Shown: positions 27,217-35,481 of the stretch, piece after piece | Position numbering within the stretch: the stretch's first letter is position 1 | Layout of the letters: every line of letters starts with the position of its first letter | Assembly: GCF_900099905.1 (NCBI RefSeq) | Contig: NZ_FNEE01000007.1 | Location: 62,001 to 126,000, forward strand | DNA from: Mesorhizobium muleiense | Lineage (GTDB): Bacteria; Pseudomonadota; Alphaproteobacteria; Rhizobiales; Rhizobiaceae | Length of the DNA stretch: 64,000 nucleotides | Reading direction: 5' to 3' | The notes under the pieces: generated by a model | What the model was told of the DNA's origin: nothing | The model's database searches: none | The model's input: only the letters and a program-made list of their open reading frames with translations | Position numbers and translations under genes: made by a program

Positions 27217-27723
27217 TTAACGGCGGTCTGACTGCGGTTCAAGCGTCCTGCGACGAATACCGATCGAGCGGCCGGCGCGCTCAGGCATCGGCAGCGCCGC
27301 ATGGGCGGCGCGCATGACTTCGACCTTGGCCAGGACATCGGCCGGGAAGGGCGCCACCTTCGGTCCGGACATGTCGACATGCAGCGACAATGATTCGGAC
27401 GTGGCAGCGAGCCAGCCGCCGACATGGCGGATTTCCTGGTAGGCTCTCAGCCGCTTGTCGTCATGGTCGAGCAGCTGGAACGAGACATCGACCTTGTGGT
27501 CGAGATGCAGTTCCCTGATATAGCAGACATGGACTTCCGCCGTGTAGATGGTCAGCCGGCGCTGCTTTGCATAGTCCGGCCCCATCCCCATCATTTCGAA
27601 CGCTTCGTCGGAACAGCGGTCGAACAGCACGTTGTAATAGGCCATGTTGAGATGGCCGTTATAGTCGATCCAGTCTTTTTCGATGGCCATGGGAGCAGAG
27701 GCGAAGGGGGCGGCGGTGGACAT
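27217..27723 (-). CDS. Acyl-CoA thioesterase family protein (HotDog fold)
   Basis: 168-residue HotDog-fold protein. The catalytic Asp region WIDYNGHLNMAYYNVLFDRC is near residue 18, the position used by 4-hydroxybenzoyl-CoA-type thioesterases. The rest fits the fold (TAEVHVCYIRELHLDHKVDV, then SLSLHVDMS). Similar domains accompany carnitine catabolism genes, but none are here. The substrate acyl-CoA is unknown. Confidence 0.82.
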   Translation of the reverse strand: MSTAAPFASAPMAIEKDWIDYNGHLNMAYYNVLFDRCSDEAFEMMGMGPDYAKQRRLTIYTAEVHVCYIRELHLDHKVDVSFQLLDHDDKRLRAYQEIRHVGGWLAATSESLSLHVDMSGPKVAPFPADVLAKVEVMRAAHAALPMPERAGRSIGIRRRTLEPQSDRR

Positions 27724-27764
27724 CGAAAACTTCCTTCTGGCTGGACAGGACGTGGTCGGGGAGA

Positions 27765-27871
27765 CTAGAGCGACGTGCGTCCAATTGGACGCACAAAGTA
27801 CGCTCTAGCACATTGAATCTTCGCATCGTGCTTTCCGAAAATCGATTTCGATTTTCGGGCCGATGCGATAG
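27765..27871. repeat. 107-bp two-hairpin repeat, copy A
   Basis: Two adjacent hairpins: CTAGAGCG...CGCTCTAG (inner GCGTCC/GGACGC), a short linker, then GCATCG...CGATGC (inner CGAAAATCG/CGATTTTCG). Copy B at 42794-42900 has the same length and differs at only about five positions. A third, reversed and more diverged copy lies at 46737. No coding frame. Confidence 0.85.
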
Positions 27872-27924
27872 GCATCCATAAGTCCATAACAAGGGTGGAC
27901 GCTGGTCCATTCGCGGAGGAATAG

Positions 27925-29337
27925 ATGGCTCTGAGCGACCTCAATCCGGTCGAGCGCAACGAAGAAGGCATCGCCGCGGTGCTCGGCATCCTCAAGCAGC
28001 GGCTCGGCGAACGGTTCCAGACCGGCCAGGCGATCCGCACCCAGCACGCGCATACCACCACCTACATTCCAACCCAGGCGCCGGATGGCGTGGCGTTTCC
28101 GGAGACGACACCGGAGGTGCAGGAGATCGTGTCGGCCTGCGCCGTGCACCGCGTGCCGGTGATCGCCTTCGGCGTCGGCTCCTCGCTGGAGGGCCATACC
28201 AACGCGCCGGGCGGCGGCATCTCTGTCGATACGTCGCGGATGAACCGCATCCTCGCGGTCAACCCGCAGGATCTCGATTGCACGGTTGAGCCCGGTGTGA
28301 CGCGCGAGGATCTCAACCGGCACCTGCGCGACACCGGCCTGTTCTTTCCGATCGATCCGGGCGCCAATGCATCGCTCGGCGGCATGGCGGCGACGCGGGC
28401 GTCGGGCACCAATGCCGTGCGCTACGGCACGATGCGCGAGAATGTATTGTCGCTGACGGCGGTGATGGCCGACGGCGAGACGGTGACGACCGGCAAGCGC
28501 GCAAAAAAGAGCTCGGCCGGCTACGATCTGACGCGGCTCCTGATCGGCTCCGAAGGCACGCTCGGCATCATCACCCAGCTGACGCTTAAGCTGCAGGGCA
28601 TTCCGCAGGCGATTTCCGGCGGCGTCTGTCCGTTTCCCAGCGTCGAGGCGGCCTGCAATGCGGTGATCGCGACAATCCAGATGGGCATTCCGGTGGCGCG
28701 CATCGAACTGGTCAATGCGCTGCAGATGCGGGCGATGAAGAGCTATTCGAAACTCGACTATCCCGAAAGCCCGTGCCTGTTCGTCGAATTCCATGGCAGC
28801 GACGCCGGCGTTGACGAGCAGGCCGAAACCTTCGGCACGATCGCCGAAGACTATGGCGGCGGACCATTCCTGTGGACCAGCGTCGCCGAGGAACGGACGA
28901 AGCTGTGGAAGGCAAGGCACGACGCCTATTGGTCGTCGCTGACGCTGCGGCCGGGCGCCAAGGGGCTGTCGACCGACGTTTGCGTGCCGATCTCGCGCTT
29001 TGCCGAATGCGTCACGCAAACCGAGGCCGACATCGCCGAGATGGGGCTGATCGCGCCGATTGTCGGCCATGCCGGTGATGGCAATTTCCATGTGCTGGTG
29101 CTGATGGACGCCGACGATCCGAAGGAAATCAAGCAGACGGAAGAGTTTGTCGCGCGGCTGAACATGCGGGCGATCGGCATGGATGGAACCTGCACCGGCG
29201 AGCACGGCATCGGACAAGGCAAGATCGGCTTCCTGCGCCATGAACTCGGCCACAGCGTCGACATCATGCGCACGATCAAGCAGGCGCTCGATCCGCAGAA
29301 CATTATGAACCCTGGGAAGATACTGCCGGCCGACTAA
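27925..29337 (+). CDS. FAD-linked D-lactate dehydrogenase (cytochrome type)
   Basis: 470-residue flavoprotein oxidising D-lactate or another D-2-hydroxyacid and passing electrons to the respiratory chain. An N-terminal FAD_binding_4 domain (PVIAFGVGSSLEGHTNAPGG, PIDPGANASLGGMAATRASG) is followed by the FAD-oxidase C domain (GHAGDGNFHVLVLMD, TGEHGIGQGK, NIMNPGKI). Glycolate oxidase GlcD is a close relative, but no glcE or glcF genes are present, which favours the stand-alone D-lactate enzyme. Starts after repeat copy A. Confidence 0.87.
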   Translation: MALSDLNPVERNEEGIAAVLGILKQRLGERFQTGQAIRTQHAHTTTYIPTQAPDGVAFPETTPEVQEIVSACAVHRVPVIAFGVGSSLEGHTNAPGGGISVDTSRMNRILAVNPQDLDCTVEPGVTREDLNRHLRDTGLFFPIDPGANASLGGMAATRASGTNAVRYGTMRENVLSLTAVMADGETVTTGKRAKKSSAGYDLTRLLIGSEGTLGIITQLTLKLQGIPQAISGGVCPFPSVEAACNAVIATIQMGIPVARIELVNALQMRAMKSYSKLDYPESPCLFVEFHGSDAGVDEQAETFGTIAEDYGGGPFLWTSVAEERTKLWKARHDAYWSSLTLRPGAKGLSTDVCVPISRFAECVTQTEADIAEMGLIAPIVGHAGDGNFHVLVLMDADDPKEIKQTEEFVARLNMRAIGMDGTCTGEHGIGQGKIGFLRHELGHSVDIMRTIKQALDPQNIMNPGKILPAD

Positions 29338-29431
29338 AGTCTTTTGCTTTTGGGGCGATCGATTTGCCTCTTTATCGACACGCTGATGCGGGTAGAGTGC
29401 GGCTGATTTTCAATCGACTGCTTGGGGGTTG

Positions 29432-32400
29432 ATGCTCGCACGTTTGTTCGTGATCTTCGGTGGCTTTTTCGTGCTGGTGCTGTGTGCGGCGCTGGTGGTG
29501 CCGTATTTTATCGACTGGACGGGCTACCGGGCCGATTTCGAGCGCGAGGCGAGCGCCATTCTGGGCCGCAAGGTCACCGTTCAGGGCGATGCAACGGCGA
29601 AATTGCTGCCGTTTCCCTCGGTGACCTTCTCGAATGTCACTGTCGCCGGCGGCCCCGGCGGCCGGCCGGCAATGACCGTCGAGACCTTTTCGATGGATGC
29701 CGAACTGGCGCCCTTCCTGAGCGGCGAGGTGCTGATCTTCGACATGCGGCTGGTGCGGCCGAAGGCGACGATCGACATTGCCGCCGACGGCACGGTCGAC
29801 TGGGCGATACGCCCGTCCTCGCCCTACGATCCCAGCCAGATCTCGATCGAGAAGCTGACGGTGACCGACGGAGAGATCGCGCTGCGCCATGCCGCCGGCG
29901 GCCGCAGCCATCGTCTTTCCGAGATCAATTCGACAATCTCTGCCAGATCGCTGGCTGGACCCTGGCGGATGGATGGTTCGCTGCGGCTCGACGGCCTGCG
30001 CAGCACGGTCGTCGTCTCCACCGGCAAGGCCAGTGGCGACGGACAATTGCGGCTCAGGCTCAAGGCCGACCCAGACGCCTATCCGCTGGTCATCGAAGCG
30101 GATGGCAATGCCGGCATTGTCGACGGGGCCGCGATCTATTCGGGCCAGTTCAAGGTCACAAGTTCTGACAGGAATGGCGCCGACAAGCGTTTGGCGCAGC
30201 TTGACGGCACCGACGGTGAGAAGGCCAGCGCCGGCAAGCCGGAACCGGGGTTCAGACTGAACGGCAAGTTCTCGCTAGACCACCGGAAGCTTGGCGTCGA
30301 CGAATTCCGCTTCGAGACCGGGCCACTCGACAATCCCTACACTGCCGACGGCAAGGCTGCCGTCGACCTTGGGCCGAACCCTCGCTTTTCAATCGAGGCC
30401 GATGGCGCTCAGGTGCAGTTCGATGAAGCCGTCGGCGCCGCGACCGGACTGACGCTATCCGAGCGCGTCGCTGCGTTGGAGCAGGCGCTGCTCGCCCTGC
30501 CCAAGCCGACCATACCGGGCACCGTCGAGGTGAAGCTGCCGGCGGTGGTGGCCGGCGACACGACGGTTCGTGACGTGCGCCTTTCCGCCGAGCCGGCCGA
30601 TGCCGGCTGGTCGGTGAAGTCGCTGGGCGCGACGCTCCCGGGCCGTGCCAGGCTGGAAGCAAACGGCATGCTCAGTCTCGAGGATCAGTTCGGCTTCAGC
30701 GGTTCGCTGCTTCTGGCCGTGGGGCAGCCTTCCGGCTTCGCCGCCTGGCTGTCGAAGGATGTCGACGAGGCGATCCGCCGGCTTCCGGCCGCCGGCTTCA
30801 AGGCCAAGGTCGACCTGTCCGGGAACCGCCAGGCCTTCAGCGACCTCGAACTCGTTCTCGGCAAGGCGAAATTTTCCGGCCGCATCGATTCCAGCCAGGG
30901 CGAAGACGCCAGGCCGTCGGTGCTGATGCGGCTCGACGGCGGCGAGCTCGACGTCGACGGGCTCGCCGCCTTCGCCTCGATCTTCATCAGCGACAAGGGC
31001 GCCAACCGATTTTCCGACCGCGACCTCGATTTCCAGATCAAGGCCGGGCCGGTCAGCGCCGGCGGACTGACCGCCGATACGGTCGATACGGCGCTCAGGC
31101 TGCGCGACGGGCTGCTTGAAATCGACCGGCTCTCGGTCGGCGGACTTGCCGGCGCCTCGATCAGCGCCACCGGCCGGATCAAGGATTTCCCAGCGAGCCC
31201 GACCGGCAAGCTCGATGCCTCGGTGGTCGCCGTCGATCTCAAGCCGTTGGTCGATGTCGCGGCGAAGCACTATCCCGACAATGCCGTGCTGAAAGGGCTG
31301 GCGAGGCGTGTCGCCGCCTATCCCGAGCTGTTGCAGAATGCGCGCATCGATCTGGTGACAAGTGCCGCCGCCAATGGCGACGGCACGACGGGACTGGCGG
31401 TCAGCGCGCAAGGCAGGGCAGGCGGCTCGGCGTTTTCAGCATCGCTGTCCGGCAAAGGACTGGCCGATCGGCTTCTCGAGGCGCCGGTGTCGTTGACCTT
31501 CAACGCCAGGAATACCGACGCCACCGCGCTTCTGGCGCTTTACGGCCTGCCGGCGCTGCCGCTCGGCATGCTTGGCGAGGCGACCACTGATGTTTCGGCG
31601 AAAGGCACGCTTGGCGGCGGCATGGCGACGAGCTTCAACCTGACCGGCGACGATTTCAAAGCCGGTTTCGACGGGACGATCGCCAGCGCGCCGCAAGGCG
31701 CCACCGCCGAGGGCAAGATCAGCCTGGAAGCCGCCGATATCGAGCCGTGGCTGATGACGACAGGCGTCGGACTGCCGGGCCTGGGGACAGGCATGTCGAC
31801 TTGGCTCGCGGCCGACGCCGACTTCGGCAACGGCCGTCTGGTGCTGTCCAGCCTCAGCGGTGCCATCAACGAGGCTGCGGTTTCCGGCGACCTCAATGTC
31901 GGCGTCGCCGACGGGCTGCCGCATCTTGCCGGCGCGCTGGCGCTCGATGATCTGGATCTCGACCCGATGGCGGTGGCAGTGTTTGGCGACCAGGCCTTTC
32001 TGGGCTCTGGCAAGGCTTGGCCGGCCGCCCCATTCAGCCAGAAACCCATCCTGCCGTTCACCGCCGAACTCGAGTTGACCACGGCGTCGCTGGTCGCCGG
32101 CCCGTCGGCCACGGCCTATGACGCGGCGCTTTCGCTGAAGCTCGACCACGAAGGCATCCGCGTTTCGGACCTCAAGGCAAAGTTCGCCGGCGGCGCGCTT
32201 TCCGGACTGTTCGAGCTGAAGAACAATGACGGCACCGGGTTTTTCTCCGGCCAGCTGAAACTTGCCGGCGCCGATCTGGCCACCGTGCTGCCAGAGACCG
32301 GCATCAGCGGAACCGGCGATTTCTCGGCGGCGCTCTCGACCAGTGGCAAATCGGTCGATGCGATGGTTGCGGCGTTGTCCGGTTCCGGCACGGCGGCGCT

Positions 32401-33454
32401 GAAAGGCTTGACCATTGCCGGCGTCAATCCCGCCGCCTTTGGCACCTTCATCGCCAAGGCCGACGCCATTGGGCGCGATATCGATGCGGCCAAGACCGCC
32501 GGCTTCGCGCCGCAGATCGCCGCGGACGGCAGTTTTCCGGCTGGGGATGCCGACATTGCCTTCACAATCGCCGGTGGCACGCTGAGGGCGCCGCCGGTCA
32601 ATCTTGAAAATCCGGCGGCGACGCTGTCGGCCGACATCACGGCGGACCTGAAGGCCAGCATGGTCGCTGCCATTGGTTCGATCACTTATCGGCCGGGCGA
32701 TGAAGCGCTGGTTGGCTCCGATCCGACCGTGAATTTCAGCGTTGACGGGCCGTTCGGCGCCGCGAAGCGGCGGTTCGACAGTGAGCCGCTGGCGCAGTTC
32801 CTGACCCAGCGCGCGCTGGAAAAGGAGCAGCAGCGGGTCGAGGCGATGCAGGCAGCGCTGCTTGAAAAGCAGCGGTTGCGGCGCGAGGTGCGTTACTACG
32901 CGGCCTTGCAAGCCGAGCGCGACAGGGCAGCCGAAGAATTGCGCAAGCAGCAGGAGGCGGCGCGGCTGAAAGCCGAGGCAGATGCCAGGGCGAAAGCCGA
33001 AGCCGAGGCAAAGGCTAAAGCCGAAGCGGAGGCGAAGGCCAAGGCTGATGCGCAGGCGAGGGCTGAAGCCGAGGCTAAAGCCAAAGCCGAGACGCAGGCG
33101 AAGGCTGAAGAGGAGGTTAAAGCCAAGGCTGAAGCCGAGGCCAAGGCTGAAGCCGAGGCCAAGGCTAAGGCGGATGCCGAAGCGAGAGCCAAGGCGGCGC
33201 AAAAAGCGGCGGACGAGGCGGCGAAGGCCGAGGAACAGCGACGTCGGAAAGCGGAAGAGGCGAGGCGGATCGCTGCGGAACAAAAGGCAAGGCTCGACGC
33301 CGAGCGCAGGGCCGCCGCCGAGCAGGCGCAGAAAATCGAGCGGGCGCGTCAGCCGCCGGCCAATGACAACCCGCCGCCTTCAGGACCCGCGCCAAAACCC
33401 ACGCTTGAACCCTCGTCGATCGACAATCTGCTGAAGTCGCTGGGCGGCGGATAG
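29432..33454 (+). CDS. AsmA family protein with a TolA-like Ala/Lys/Glu tail
   Basis: 1340-residue envelope protein. An N-terminal membrane helix (about residues 4-24) is followed by AsmA-type sequence (ASAILGRKVTVQGDATAKLL) and a long beta-rich periplasmic part that probably forms a lipid-conducting groove, as in bridge-like AsmA proteins. From about residue 1130 a coiled-coil stretch rich in Ala, Lys and Glu (EAEAKAKAEAEAKAKADAQA and similar) runs for roughly 180 residues, ending in a Pro-rich part and SIDNLLKSLGGG. That tail resembles TolA domain II. ATG 29432 is taken; a TTG three bases earlier is possible. Role in lipid or outer-membrane homeostasis is inferred from the family. Confidence 0.88.
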   Translation: MLARLFVIFGGFFVLVLCAALVVPYFIDWTGYRADFEREASAILGRKVTVQGDATAKLLPFPSVTFSNVTVAGGPGGRPAMTVETFSMDAELAPFLSGEVLIFDMRLVRPKATIDIAADGTVDWAIRPSSPYDPSQISIEKLTVTDGEIALRHAAGGRSHRLSEINSTISARSLAGPWRMDGSLRLDGLRSTVVVSTGKASGDGQLRLRLKADPDAYPLVIEADGNAGIVDGAAIYSGQFKVTSSDRNGADKRLAQLDGTDGEKASAGKPEPGFRLNGKFSLDHRKLGVDEFRFETGPLDNPYTADGKAAVDLGPNPRFSIEADGAQVQFDEAVGAATGLTLSERVAALEQALLALPKPTIPGTVEVKLPAVVAGDTTVRDVRLSAEPADAGWSVKSLGATLPGRARLEANGMLSLEDQFGFSGSLLLAVGQPSGFAAWLSKDVDEAIRRLPAAGFKAKVDLSGNRQAFSDLELVLGKAKFSGRIDSSQGEDARPSVLMRLDGGELDVDGLAAFASIFISDKGANRFSDRDLDFQIKAGPVSAGGLTADTVDTALRLRDGLLEIDRLSVGGLAGASISATGRIKDFPASPTGKLDASVVAVDLKPLVDVAAKHYPDNAVLKGLARRVAAYPELLQNARIDLVTSAAANGDGTTGLAVSAQGRAGGSAFSASLSGKGLADRLLEAPVSLTFNARNTDATALLALYGLPALPLGMLGEATTDVSAKGTLGGGMATSFNLTGDDFKAGFDGTIASAPQGATAEGKISLEAADIEPWLMTTGVGLPGLGTGMSTWLAADADFGNGRLVLSSLSGAINEAAVSGDLNVGVADGLPHLAGALALDDLDLDPMAVAVFGDQAFLGSGKAWPAAPFSQKPILPFTAELELTTASLVAGPSATAYDAALSLKLDHEGIRVSDLKAKFAGGALSGLFELKNNDGTGFFSGQLKLAGADLATVLPETGISGTGDFSAALSTSGKSVDAMVAALSGSGTAALKGLTIAGVNPAAFGTFIAKADAIGRDIDAAKTAGFAPQIAADGSFPAGDADIAFTIAGGTLRAPPVNLENPAATLSADITADLKASMVAAIGSITYRPGDEALVGSDPTVNFSVDGPFGAAKRRFDSEPLAQFLTQRALEKEQQRVEAMQAALLEKQRLRREVRYYAALQAERDRAAEELRKQQEAARLKAEADARAKAEAEAKAKAEAEAKAKADAQARAEAEAKAKAETQAKAEEEVKAKAEAEAKAEAEAKAKADAEARAKAAQKAADEAAKAEEQRRRKAEEARRIAAEQKARLDAERRAAAEQAQKIERARQPPANDNPPPSGPAPKPTLEPSSIDNLLKSLGGG

Positions 33455-33474
33455 CCTCTAGCTAACCATCCGGG

Positions 33475-33702
33475 CTAGACCGGTTTCATCCCTCGCTTCG
33501 CCCAATCCAGGACGTAGAGCCTGAGCGCCGAGGACAGGTTGGCATCGCGCGGCCGGGCCTCGTCGATTTCGGCGACGAGGGCGGCGAGAGTCAGTTTGCG
33601 CGCGGCGGCGATGGCGACGAGATCGTCGAAAAACGGCTTTTCGAGCGAATAGCTGGTGCGATGGCCGCGAATGGTCACCGAGCGTTTCTCGACCGGGCTC
33701 AC
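33475..33702 (-). CDS. Ribbon-helix-helix domain protein
   Basis: 75-residue RHH_4-type protein. Beta-strand VEKRSVTIRGHRTSYSLEK and two helices (FFDDLVAIAAARKLTLAALV, SSALRLYVLDWAKRGM) make up nearly the whole protein. A small DNA-binding regulator by family. It follows the DUF4169 gene and sspB in one orientation, a grouping I recognise as common in Rhizobiales. Target unknown. Confidence 0.87.
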   Translation of the reverse strand: MSPVEKRSVTIRGHRTSYSLEKPFFDDLVAIAAARKLTLAALVAEIDEARPRDANLSSALRLYVLDWAKRGMKPV

Positions 33703-33722
33703 CGGACCTGACTCATTTCACT

Positions 33723-33968
33723 TCAAGCATCGGACTTATCCGAAAACCCCGCCGCATTTTTCGGTCTGACTTCAGGGCAATCCGCATCGCCCGAGGTTTC
33801 GCGGCGATGGCCGGCGACAAATCTTTCTGCCTTGTCGGCGATCGAACGGTCACGCTCCCGGTCGGCCTTGGAGCGGCCGTGCAGCGCCCGGTTCAGTACG
33901 GCCAGGCGCTCCTGCTCGGCTCGTGCCTTCTGCTTGCGGGCCTGGCGGAGGTTGACGATGTCGGCCAT
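33723..33968 (-). CDS. DUF4169 family protein
   Basis: 81 residues beginning MADIVNLRQARKQKARAEQE, the highly conserved DUF4169 start, then a charged helical middle (GRSKADRERDRSIADKA) and a variable tail. Function unknown. Sits between sspB and the RHH gene, 18 bases downstream of sspB, probably in the same transcript. Confidence 0.88.
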   Translation of the reverse strand: MADIVNLRQARKQKARAEQERLAVLNRALHGRSKADRERDRSIADKAERFVAGHRRETSGDADCPEVRPKNAAGFSDKSDA

Positions 33969-33986
33969 GTCGCGCGGCCCGTCGGA

Positions 33987-34520
33987 TCACTTCTTGCGGA
34001 AGGCGTCGAGCGATACCACTTCGGCGCCCTTGGCGGCGGCGTCGGCTGCGGCCGGCTTCTTTTCGGCCTCAGCGGCCTTCTTCTTCTCGGGCTTTTTCTC
34101 GGCGACGACGGCCAGCGGTTCGGAAGCGGGCTTGCCGGTCAATTCCCCGTCTGCCGAGGTTTCCGTCTTCACGTCGAATTCGAGCTCGAAATTGACGGAC
34201 GGGTCGTAAAAGCCGCGCACGGCCGAGAACGGGATTTCCAGCTTTTCCGGCACGTCGGAGAACGACAGCCCGACCTCGAAGCCGGTGTCGGTCACCTTCA
34301 GGTCCCAATACTGGAACTGGATGACGATGGTCATCTGTTCGGGATAGCGCTCCCGCAAGCGGGAAGACACGCGCACGCCGGGGGCGCCGGTCAGGAAAGT
34401 GATGAAGAAATGATGGTTGCCGGGGAGGCCGGTGCGCGCGACTTCGGCCAGGACCTTGCGCATGACGCCGCGCAGTGCCTCCTGGGCCAGAATGTCGTAG
34501 CGAATGTGGTCGTCGGCCAT
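33987..34520 (-). CDS. sspB: SspB family ClpXP specificity-enhancing factor
   Basis: 177-residue alphaproteobacterial SspB. The N-terminal substrate-binding domain (HIRYDILAQEALRGVMRKVL, HHFFITFLTGAPGVRVS, MTIVIQFQYWDLKV) is followed by a flexible charged linker (AEKKPEKKKAAEAEKKP) and a short C-terminal ClpX-binding peptide (EVVSLDAFRKK). It tethers ssrA-tagged proteins to ClpXP. ATG 34520 is chosen as the family start; upstream in-frame sequence has no homologous character. The tmRNA that writes these tags is encoded about 2.5 kb away. Confidence 0.92.
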   Translation of the reverse strand: MADDHIRYDILAQEALRGVMRKVLAEVARTGLPGNHHFFITFLTGAPGVRVSSRLRERYPEQMTIVIQFQYWDLKVTDTGFEVGLSFSDVPEKLEIPFSAVRGFYDPSVNFELEFDVKTETSADGELTGKPASEPLAVVAEKKPEKKKAAEAEKKPAAADAAAKGAEVVSLDAFRKK

Positions 34521-34638
34521 GTCGCTGTCGGGTTCCGTTGAATCGTCCGCATAGCTGTAATCAAGCTTGAGCGCGGCGTAAACCGGATATAGATGCCGGC
34601 AGCACAGATGCGAGAGGACATGCCTCAGATTTGATCGC

Positions 34639-35328
34639 TCAGGCGCCAGCGAGCGCGCTGTGCTTTTGCGCATCGGCCGCCGGCTGCCGCTTGGCGAAGG
34701 CGCGCAGGAAGGTGCGTACGCCATGTGTCGCGGATTGCAGCACTTCATCATCGGTCGGCGTGCCGCCGAGCATGAAGGTCGTCTGCAATTCGGCATTGGC
34801 GAGGGCCTGGAACTGGCGCGCCGCGACATCGGGGTCCTCGATGTCGAGGAAACCGGCATGGGCGAGGCGGGCGAAACGGGCGGCGATCGCCGGCCATGTC
34901 CTGCCCGGTCCCAGTTCGCGCCATTCGGCAAACAGCTCGGGATAGCGCTCGCCCTCGGTCTGGATCAGCTTGCGCAGGAACTTTCCGTCGCGGCTGCAGA
35001 TACAGTTGCGGGTCATGCGCACGGCGAAGGCGATCAGATCGGCCTCGAGATCCTTCGGCTGGTCGGGAAAGGTTGAAATGGTGGCGAAGATGCCGGCATT
35101 GCAGCGCTCGGTGAGGTCGCGGACGATGGCGACGAAGAGTTTCTCCTTGTCGCCATGGTGATTGTAGATCGTCTGGCGCGACACGCCGGCCTCGGCGGCA
35201 ATCATGTCGATATTGGCGCCGGCGAAGCTTTCGCGGCAGAACACCGCGCCGGCAGCGTCCATGATCGAGGCGCGCTTTGCCTCATGGCCGCGTGGCGGGA
35301 TGCTGTCAGGAGAAACGTCGTGCTTCAT
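34639..35328 (-). CDS. TetR/AcrR family transcriptional regulator
   Basis: 229 residues: TetR helix-turn-helix at about residues 18-65 (AKRASIMDAAGAVFCRESF, AGVSRQTIYNHHGDKEKLF) and a helical C-terminal effector domain. It is divergent from the Bcr/CflA efflux gene, and a perfect inverted repeat lies between the -35 and -10 of that gene's promoter, so it is very probably its repressor. Inducer likely a pump substrate. Confidence 0.92.
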   Translation of the reverse strand: MKHDVSPDSIPPRGHEAKRASIMDAAGAVFCRESFAGANIDMIAAEAGVSRQTIYNHHGDKEKLFVAIVRDLTERCNAGIFATISTFPDQPKDLEADLIAFAVRMTRNCICSRDGKFLRKLIQTEGERYPELFAEWRELGPGRTWPAIAARFARLAHAGFLDIEDPDVAARQFQALANAELQTTFMLGGTPTDDEVLQSATHGVRTFLRAFAKRQPAADAQKHSALAGA

Positions 35329-35347
35329 GAAAACTATATAGTGGTGA

Positions 35348-35376
35348 TTGACGAATTAGACAAGAGTGTCTAAATT
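35348..35376 (+). promoter_or_regulatory. Efflux pump promoter with TetR operator in the spacer
   Basis: -35 TTGACG (35348-35353), 17-bp spacer, -10 TAAATT (35371-35376). The perfect inverted repeat TTAGACA-AGAG-TGTCTAA (35356-35373) fills the spacer and enters the -10. Binding there would block polymerase. It is 20 bases from the TetR start, so the regulator could control itself too. Confidence 0.8.
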
Positions 35377-35481
35377 TATGGACTTAGATTTAGAGGAATT
35401 CCCCCTGCAGGAATTCCACGGGATGGGACGTCCCAGGATTACACGCCGGTCGGCAAACCAGATTGAAAGAAGCCCGCTATC
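35377..35481 (+). promoter_or_regulatory. Palindrome-rich 5' leader of the efflux gene
   Basis: About 100 bases between the promoter and the ATG. They hold two copies of GGAATTCC separated by seven bases (about 35395-35417) and a perfect 12-bp palindrome TGGGACGTCCCA (35424-35435). They could form leader hairpins or be further protein sites; no uORF or riboswitch recognised. Confidence 0.4.

Noticed and set aside
27925..29337. Glycolate oxidase subunit GlcD
   Set aside because: No glcE or glcF follow, and the length and motifs fit a stand-alone D-lactate dehydrogenase as well or better; substrate left open.
32980..33200. CRISPR-like or satellite repeats
   Set aside because: The repeated words are codons for Ala, Lys and Glu in the AsmA tail, in frame, with no constant repeat and spacer pattern.
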